A DNA stretch of 61,400 bases from a virus. Shown piece after piece: positions 55,820-61,400 of this stretch (positions are counted from its first letter, which is position 1; every line of letters starts with the position of its first letter). A program made the translations under genes and the position numbers. The stretch spans positions 1 to 61,400 of the IMG/VR virus record IMGVR_UViG_3300009502_000053; one strand, written 5' to 3'. Under the pieces are notes generated by a model, which saw nothing but the letters and a program-made list of their open reading frames with translations, was not told where the DNA came from and made no database searches.

Positions 55820-58242
55820 TCCCATCTAGTGTTTTTAATATTTGCTGTATATAATTCTTTTGTAGCATTATCAGCCAATATTAGATAGTTAGAATCTTGT
55901 ATAATTCTTTGTACTAAAATATTAGATTTTTGTTCTTCTGGTATTACATCATTAAATATTCTAACATTTGTCAATTTAATATCAGATGCAAAAATTGTAA
56001 TTGTTTTATTTATATTAAAGCTATTCAATGGAACGTTTGTATATTCAATTTTAGCAAGGTTCTTTAAATTTACATCATTTAATGTCGAATTTTGTTCAGT
56101 ATTTTTTACTGGTCTATATCCTCTTGATGTGTAGTATGTTATTCCAGTAGAATTATTATAATCTACAGTTGCATTTTGATAACTCTCAGTAAATAACGTA
56201 ATGTTATAACTATAATTTCTCTTATATAAGTCTAGACTTATAGTTCTTTGTCTATTATCAATATTTACTGATAAACCATACCAAATATTTGTAGTTAAAC
56301 CAGTTACGTTTAGATAATAGTTTAAATTATTTATAGTTAATACCATTTGCTGATTAGAATATGATAATTTATATCCTTTTTGAGTAGACGTATTATAATT
56401 ATTTAAGAATTCAAAATACGTACTATTATTTATATAATATGATTGATATACAGATTCATCTATTATTTTGTTAGCATCATATTTATTATTAAAATTGAAC
56501 CATACATTAAATGATCTATTATCACTAACGTTTAGAATAGAGTCTTGTAGTGAGTATGTTACTGCTGATGTACCAGCAGAGAGAGATGATAAATTATAAT
56601 AACTGTCAGAAATTTTGGTACCTTTTAATCCATTGAATATATCTTTCTTAACAATGGATAGCTTTGGATTTACATCTAACCTATAAACTTCATGTGTAGT
56701 TGGTTTGAATTGCTTATTTATAATCTTATTTTCTTCTTGATGATTTTCAAAGCCAAACAAGGCATCAAGTGTATTATTTTGTATTAGTGGTTCAATAATA
56801 TTTCTAGATGCGTCTGATAGGTTTTGCTCGTTTGCAAGTATTTCGTATTTTTCTAATACTACATTATAGTATATTCCCATATACATAATATCACGTTTTA
56901 CTTGAGCATGTCTAACTCTATACATACGATTTGCTTGACAGAAACGTATAACATCTTTTTGACCTGGTCTTTTTTCAATACCAAATGCTTTATGGAATTC
57001 ATCTTTTAATATTATGATATTAAATGTTTCAAATGCATCTAACATATATTCATTGATTTGAACTTGATTATCTGGAAATGTATTATCTGGTACAATAATT
57101 TTTATTTTTTGAACATCAATAATATTAAATAATTGATATTCATGTAGATATCTATCAATACCATTACCATCTGGATCAGTTAAGTGATATTCAACTGTCC
57201 AACCTAATATTTTATTTGTGCTTCCAGCTAAGAAATTGAACCATTGACCAATTTTAGTTGAATCATAAGGATTATAGTTTCCAGCAACTGTTGTTGGATC
57301 ATTACTTTGTGTTGTTAAACTTCCAATTACATTTCCAGTTAAATAACAACTCAAACCTTGAGTGTACCAGTTTCGATCATAGTTATATGTTTTACCATCA
57401 CCCATATAAGATGTTCTTCCAGATAAACATACTAGACTACTGCTTGGTCCTGTTCCAGGCGCACTTGTTGCACCAGACCATTGAGGAAATTGACTTGAGC
57501 AATCTTCTCTTACTCCATATCTATTAGTCTTAAGATAGTTATTGTTTATATTTTGAAAGTCTCCTAATAGTATAATGTCATATACTTTAGAAGTAATAGC
57601 ATTATTTATTTTTGTTACAGAGTATTGAACTTGTGCAAATCTAACTGGATTTAATTTTATTGTTGAGATATTTTCTGTTGTTAATGGCTCCCAAGGTGTA
57701 TATATTCTTCCACTATCTTGAGTGAATCTATATTTTATTGTAAGATTATTAGTATTTATTCCATATAGTTCAAATCCAGTTAATTTGAATACTTTATATA
57801 TGTCTTTTGGAGTAAAAATGTAGCCATCATCTGGAACATTTATAATTTCATCTGTTTCTTCAATATCATATGTTCCTTCTATTACTATAGTGTTTATTGT
57901 AAGTGACGGTGTTGTTGCTGTGTCTACATCGATTCTAAAATATTGTAAATTTAGATAAAGCATATCTAATGCACAGTATTCTTGTGTTATTCCAGTGATT
58001 GGTGCTGGTTCACTATAACTAATTCCGCTTCTTATATTGCTATAAGAGAAATATTTTTTGAAATAATGTTTATCTGTTTCACCTCTGACTATATCAGAAA
58101 AACTTGTTATGGATTTTATACTTTTTGTTGTAGTTATTGCGAATGTTTTTACATCACGATATTGTGTTGATACTTCTTCTGGTGGAGATATCCAACTCAT
58201 TGTAAAGGTTCCATCAAATTTTTTTGTGAAGATATATTGCAT
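55816..58242 (-). CDS. Large virion protein with C-terminal LamG-like domain
   Basis: 808 residues. It starts MQYIFTKKFDGTFTMSWISP. The first 300 residues are beta-rich; the middle has FNIIILKDEFHKAFGIEKRP and RFCQANRMYRVRHAQVKRDI, typical of structural proteins of this phage kind. About 560-720 looks like a concanavalin/LamG fold (SFNVWFNFNNKYDANKIIDE ... LSVNIDNRQRTISLDLYKRN), common in receptor-binding tail proteins. Behind a TATATATAC box at about 58275. Exact place in the virion unknown. Confidence 0.75.
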   Translation of the reverse strand: MQYIFTKKFDGTFTMSWISPPEEVSTQYRDVKTFAITTTKSIKSITSFSDIVRGETDKHYFKKYFSYSNIRSGISYSEPAPITGITQEYCALDMLYLNLQYFRIDVDTATTPSLTINTIVIEGTYDIEETDEIINVPDDGYIFTPKDIYKVFKLTGFELYGINTNNLTIKYRFTQDSGRIYTPWEPLTTENISTIKLNPVRFAQVQYSVTKINNAITSKVYDIILLGDFQNINNNYLKTNRYGVREDCSSQFPQWSGATSAPGTGPSSSLVCLSGRTSYMGDGKTYNYDRNWYTQGLSCYLTGNVIGSLTTQSNDPTTVAGNYNPYDSTKIGQWFNFLAGSTNKILGWTVEYHLTDPDGNGIDRYLHEYQLFNIIDVQKIKIIVPDNTFPDNQVQINEYMLDAFETFNIIILKDEFHKAFGIEKRPGQKDVIRFCQANRMYRVRHAQVKRDIMYMGIYYNVVLEKYEILANEQNLSDASRNIIEPLIQNNTLDALFGFENHQEENKIINKQFKPTTHEVYRLDVNPKLSIVKKDIFNGLKGTKISDSYYNLSSLSAGTSAVTYSLQDSILNVSDNRSFNVWFNFNNKYDANKIIDESVYQSYYINNSTYFEFLNNYNTSTQKGYKLSYSNQQMVLTINNLNYYLNVTGLTTNIWYGLSVNIDNRQRTISLDLYKRNYSYNITLFTESYQNATVDYNNSTGITYYTSRGYRPVKNTEQNSTLNDVNLKNLAKIEYTNVPLNSFNINKTITIFASDIKLTNVRIFNDVIPEEQKSNILVQRIIQDSNYLILADNATKELYTANIKNTRWE

Positions 58243-58341
58243 GAAATATTTCTTTTTTTATGATTTAATTTAAGTGTATATATAAAAATTAGGAACTATC
58301 TTTAAGATACTATAAATATAAAAAATATGATAGTAAAGTAA

Positions 58342-59937
58342 TTATTTATAAATAATTACTTCACTTTTATTTTCTAACTTTTTAGCTATTAGATTTTTAA
58401 TTGATCTATTTCGGTATCTCAATCCCGATTTGGTAAATAGTTTATATAATTGAATCCAACTTATACCTTCAACTAATCCATTCTCACCAACCAGATAACG
58501 TAAATCACTTTTTGTTGTGATTAATTTCAATTTCTGTTGATTAATTCGATTAATTTCAGGATATAAACTATTACCTTTAATATATTTAACGATTCCACGC
58601 CTGCAAATTTCTATTGCCGCAGTTATAGGATCATATTCTTCAAAACACATATTACCTATAAAACTTGAATAACAAGGATTAACTTCAACCTTCAATAAAC
58701 CAATTGTGTTACAATATTTATTTATTAAATTTGTGGTTACCGCTCTATACCATAAGTTTTTAGTCTTTCTATTAAATTCTTTATTGTTGTCTTTTAATGT
58801 TGATGATTTAAAATTCAAATCCTCCATTACGAAACGACCAACCTTATAGTGAACAGCGTAGTCGAATATGTATTTCCATGATTCTTTTAATTCGAATACC
58901 CTTTTATTATTTCTATAAAGTGTATCCTCATCATCGCTGGGCTTGTGATTCTTTTTGTTTAAAAGTTTTAATGAAATGCATTCTTTAAGTAAAATTTTGG
59001 TGTCTCCTTGTTCGTTTAATTTGTCTGCAATGATAAATCCAATTTCTTCAGGATTTAAATCCACAGACATATATCTGGTAGTCATTTTATCTTTTAATAT
59101 TCGTCCTTCTTGATCTTTAATGTATTTTTTATATAACGCCTTTTTCTCATCTGAATTATTTTTATCAATTGTTTTTAGTTCTCTAAAATATTCGTTTTTA
59201 TTGAAATGATAGTTATTAATTCTTTGTTCATCATAAATTAAATGAATCTTAGTTTTGGTTATCCTAACCGTGATTGGTATTTCATTATTATTTACCATTT
59301 TATTTAATTGATATAATAATTTAGAGGTTTTATTAGATTTTTTATAACTAAAATTTATAATGTAATGATTTTTAGAATCAGGTTTGAATATTATTTTATT
59401 GTTGATTAAATCAAATTCCACTTTTCTATTTCCTGATTCGGCTGCTCTACCAATTAAATAAATACCAAAGTTTCTATTTTCTTGGTATTTAACTTTAAAA
59501 TTTTCAAATAGTTTTTGATTATTAGTTTGATGATATTTGGTTATTTTTCTTAGATTTTCTTTACCACCGAAAGTGATGTCTTTATTTATGTTTCTTTTTA
59601 ATTTGTATAACTTATTGATTATGTTATATTTAAACCTTTTTTCTTTTTTAGTGATGAAATTATTTTCCAATAATAACTTATCTATATTACAAATTTCAAT
59701 AGATTTATTTTTTATATCTGTTTGGTGTTGATTATATATGGTTTTTGCTTCTTCTAAACAACAATAAAAAATGGATTTGTCTAGTAAATTAAATTTATTT
59801 AAACAACTTATTATAAATGATTTATCTTGCGATAAATCAAGGTTATTATAAAGAATGTATAATAACCCTGTATATTGATTAAAATATTTATTTATGGTAC
59901 TAGTGTCTGAAATTATTTGAAATATTTTAGTGAGCAT
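58342..59937 (-). CDS. tnpB: Large TnpB/Cas12-like nuclease without zinc ribbon
   Basis: 531 residues, larger than usual TnpB (about 400). All three RuvC acidic residues are present: Asp293 in MSVDLNPEEIG, Glu372 in FVMEDLNF and Asp436 in EEYDPITAAIEICRRG. Between RuvC-II and III it has VNPCYSSFIGN where zinc-ribbon TnpBs have CxxC; this matches the TnpB branch with (N)P(x)YTSxIG and an AA-x-x-IxRR motif. No tnpA and no obvious insertion-sequence ends. It sits between two tail-type genes. Predicted active; the guide RNA would lie near 58250-58400. Confidence 0.8.
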   Translation of the reverse strand: MLTKIFQIISDTSTINKYFNQYTGLLYILYNNLDLSQDKSFIISCLNKFNLLDKSIFYCCLEEAKTIYNQHQTDIKNKSIEICNIDKLLLENNFITKKEKRFKYNIINKLYKLKRNINKDITFGGKENLRKITKYHQTNNQKLFENFKVKYQENRNFGIYLIGRAAESGNRKVEFDLINNKIIFKPDSKNHYIINFSYKKSNKTSKLLYQLNKMVNNNEIPITVRITKTKIHLIYDEQRINNYHFNKNEYFRELKTIDKNNSDEKKALYKKYIKDQEGRILKDKMTTRYMSVDLNPEEIGFIIADKLNEQGDTKILLKECISLKLLNKKNHKPSDDEDTLYRNNKRVFELKESWKYIFDYAVHYKVGRFVMEDLNFKSSTLKDNNKEFNRKTKNLWYRAVTTNLINKYCNTIGLLKVEVNPCYSSFIGNMCFEEYDPITAAIEICRRGIVKYIKGNSLYPEINRINQQKLKLITTKSDLRYLVGENGLVEGISWIQLYKLFTKSGLRYRNRSIKNLIAKKLENKSEVIIYK

Positions 59938-60002
59938 TTAAAAATCCTAGAATTTTATTTTTATATATAATAAAAAATTATCAATATATCTAATAATATA
60001 TA

Positions 60003-60010
60003 TATAAATA
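60003..60010 (+). promoter_or_regulatory. T4-late-type promoter element TATAAATA
   Basis: Within ATATATATAAATAAAAATAG, 14 bases before the ATG at 60025. Another TATATATAATA (about 59971) faces the same way or serves the minus-strand tnpB. Predicted leader about 9 bases. Confidence 0.55.
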
Positions 60011-60024
60011 AAAATAGTACCTAA

Positions 60025-60960
60025 ATGACAAAAATTATACCTAATGACCTACTTAATCCCACTGAAAAAACAATAAAGAATTGGAATTGTTCATTTATTG
60101 CTGTGGAAGGACCTAATGTATTAGATAAGTTGAGTTTAGAGGATTTAGAAATTCCATATGAATCTCAATATAGGGCTCGTATAATATTAAAAGCAGGAGA
60201 AACTGATCAACCACTTAATTATGGATTTATAGGTAGGGCTGTTACATTTTTAATGATAAAAGTTACTTATGATAGTACAAATGATCCATATTATCAGTAT
60301 GAACAGGAGAAGTATAATATTTCATATTATTTTGATAATGATCCAATTTTAAGATCATTAGGTAAACTATTGATAATGACTGGTTCTATTGATGAAAAAA
60401 TACCACAAATATATTTAAATAATCCTTTGGATTATGATGTAGTTTTAGATGTAATGCATGCAACTATGGATTCTGAATATGATAGTGGATCTACATATGG
60501 CGGATTTGGTATTGCTAATTTAGATGATGTTATGTTGTCAGGGTTAACTTCTGGTGATACAATTGTGTATTATGATGGATTTTGGCATAATGTACCTTAT
60601 AATTATTCTGGAGGAACTGGAGGATTTGGTACATCTGGAACATCAGGCAAAAATGGATTATCTGGATCATCTGGAACATCTGGAATAAATGGTGCATGGA
60701 CTGGCGCTACTATACATAATGAATTTTATTATCTTAGTGGTAGTTCCACATTATATGTGCCTAAACTTATAGCATCAGAAATAACATTAACAGGATTAAC
60801 ATCATCAGGATTAACAAGTTATATTGTTACTGATACTATTGGTAAATTATATAAAACTACTGTGGTTGGCAAAACAGAAGATGTTCCTGTTAGTAGGGTT
60901 GGTGGGACAAGAACTTTACATTTTGTTAGTGGCTTATATACAGGATATACTGATAGTTAA
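60025..60960 (+). CDS. Virion protein with collagen-like GTSG repeat, fibre-type
   Basis: 311 residues. N-terminal 150 residues form an attachment-like domain (ARIILKAGETDQPLNYGFIG; LGKLLIMTGSIDEKIPQIYL). About 185 onward is DDVMLSGLTSGDTIVYYDG, then a flexible GTSGTSGKNGLSGSSGTSG repeat, then beta segments ending SGLYTGYTDS. Gly-Thr-Ser-Gly repeats are common in Bacteroidetes phage fibres. It is flanked on both sides by tnpB genes, so the C-terminus may once have been longer. Confidence 0.75.
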   Translation: MTKIIPNDLLNPTEKTIKNWNCSFIAVEGPNVLDKLSLEDLEIPYESQYRARIILKAGETDQPLNYGFIGRAVTFLMIKVTYDSTNDPYYQYEQEKYNISYYFDNDPILRSLGKLLIMTGSIDEKIPQIYLNNPLDYDVVLDVMHATMDSEYDSGSTYGGFGIANLDDVMLSGLTSGDTIVYYDGFWHNVPYNYSGGTGGFGTSGTSGKNGLSGSSGTSGINGAWTGATIHNEFYYLSGSSTLYVPKLIASEITLTGLTSSGLTSYIVTDTIGKLYKTTVVGKTEDVPVSRVGGTRTLHFVSGLYTGYTDS

Positions 60961-60987
60961 GAGTAAATAATTACTGTTGATGGAACG

Positions 60988-61400
60988 TTACGAAACTAAA
61001 GTTTCTTCGTAAAAATTTCTTTTTACAGGATTTAACATTAAATCCACTATTGGTTGGCTTAACCAAGCATCACCAATTACTTTTCTTAAAATATTTCCAG
61101 AACCATTAATATCAGCATTTAATAAAATACCTTTACTTGTCTGAAATAACCCTCTTTTAACTCTTTTACCTAAATAATTATCCTGTTTATTGATAGATTC
61201 AAAATCAATTAAACTACATTTACTGGTATAACTCTCCTCATGATAAATAAAATTAATACTTAATTCATTACATTTATTTTCAAGTTTTATTTTAAACTTT
61301 AAGTAAGGAATTGATTGAAATTTTTGATTATTAACTTTACCAATACCAGATTTTTGTTTCCAACCTTCATTATATCCTATAACTATATTGCCAATATCAA
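60988..61400 (-). CDS. tnpB: TnpB C-terminal part (WKQ/GKRVKRGL branch), cut by window end
   Basis: The minus-strand frame runs from beyond 61400 to a TAA at 60988-60990 (137 codons). It has IVIGYNEGWKQKSGIGKVNN, then EESYTSKCSLIDFESINK, then GKRVKRGLFQ and LLNADINGSGNILRK with the RuvC-III Asp. The zinc ribbon is replaced by the YTSKxS...GKRxxRGL layout of one well-known TnpB branch. An inverted repeat ACGAA...TTCGT lies at the 3' end (60990-61010). A third TnpB type, distinct from those at 6475 and 58342. Confidence 0.8.
   Translation of the reverse strand, partial: DIGNIVIGYNEGWKQKSGIGKVNNQKFQSIPYLKFKIKLENKCNELSINFIYHEESYTSKCSLIDFESINKQDNYLGKRVKRGLFQTSKGILLNADINGSGNILRKVIGDAWLSQPIVDLMLNPVKRNFYEETLVS

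Noticed and set aside
1-61400. CRISPR array
   Set aside because: I saw no set of regularly spaced 25-40 base repeats with unique spacers; the regular repeats present are coding (1084-3498, nuclease genes) or cassette boundaries.
1-61400. tRNA genes
   Set aside because: No intergenic stretch showed a cloverleaf with the GTTC-type T-loop; most gaps are shorter than 100 bases and extremely AT-rich.
1-61400. Recoded stop codon (alternative genetic code)
   Set aside because: TAA, TAG and TGA all end well-supported genes here (for example TAG at the end of 25262-26134, TGA in most array junctions), and enzymes read through without in-frame TAG or TGA.

Overview
The window looks like part of a large, T4-related (myovirus-type) phage genome whose host belongs to the Bacteroidetes. 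Three lines of evidence support this. A UvsY-like gene and a UvsW helicase sit close together beside very large virion-protein genes, as in T4. Many transcription units start just downstream of TATAAATA, the T4 late-promoter octamer, or a TATATA-rich relative. Three units instead carry a TTTG/TAnnTTTG promoter of Bacteroidetes type, and Shine-Dalgarno sites are largely absent. The DNA is very AT-rich, genes are packed with ATGA or few-base overlaps, and the standard code fits (TAA, TAG and TGA all end genes).

Layout. 1-6.4 kb: leader-tagged proteins, a large repetitive membrane protein and unknown genes. 6.5-17 kb: a mobile-element-rich stretch with a TnpB, several homing-nuclease-type genes or remnants, an HNH gene, two leader-tagged genes and gene fragments fused by deletion. 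17-20 kb: a host-promoter operon with a TPM-domain membrane protein. 20-25 kb: leader-tagged paralogues, thymidylate synthase and a glycosyltransferase. 25-34 kb: a nuclease gene, a second host-promoter operon, a DinG/XPD-type helicase, another nuclease operon and a structured RNA. 34-39.4 kb: a tight array of 14 small genes, 13 of them leader-tagged. 39.4-46.8 kb: three virion genes. 46.8-50.1 kb: UvsY-like, small genes and UvsW. 50-56 kb (mostly minus strand): a nuclease, more leader-tagged genes (one with an ExoX-like C-terminal domain, one an ADP-ribosyltransferase), a CheY-like receiver and a CDGSH protein. 56-61.4 kb: tail/fibre-type genes interrupted by two more TnpB genes.

Two systems stand out. 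First, about 28 otherwise unrelated small proteins begin with the same 8-10 residue leader, M-(K/I)-x-x-x-(K/R)-x-F-x-E, which resembles the capsid-targeting sequence of the T4 internal proteins and Alt, cleaved after hydrophobic-x-Glu. One tagged protein is an ADP-ribosyltransferase, as Alt is. I infer a large arsenal of head-packaged, injected proteins organised as exchangeable cassettes; many also end in K-(F/Y)-N-(L/I), encoded by DNA that forms the start region of the next gene. Second, at 32641-32880 (minus) a roughly 240-nt RNA with a perfect terminator carries both hairpin loops of the 23S rRNA GTPase-associated centre (the L11/thiostrepton site), enclosed by a matching stem but separated by a long structured insertion. 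I know of no described family like it.

Other themes are small ribbon-helix-helix or MerR-like genes overlapping homing-nuclease genes (three cases) with a shared promoter-like block, perfect 16-18 bp hairpins inside reading frames, and several catalytically degenerate enzymes.
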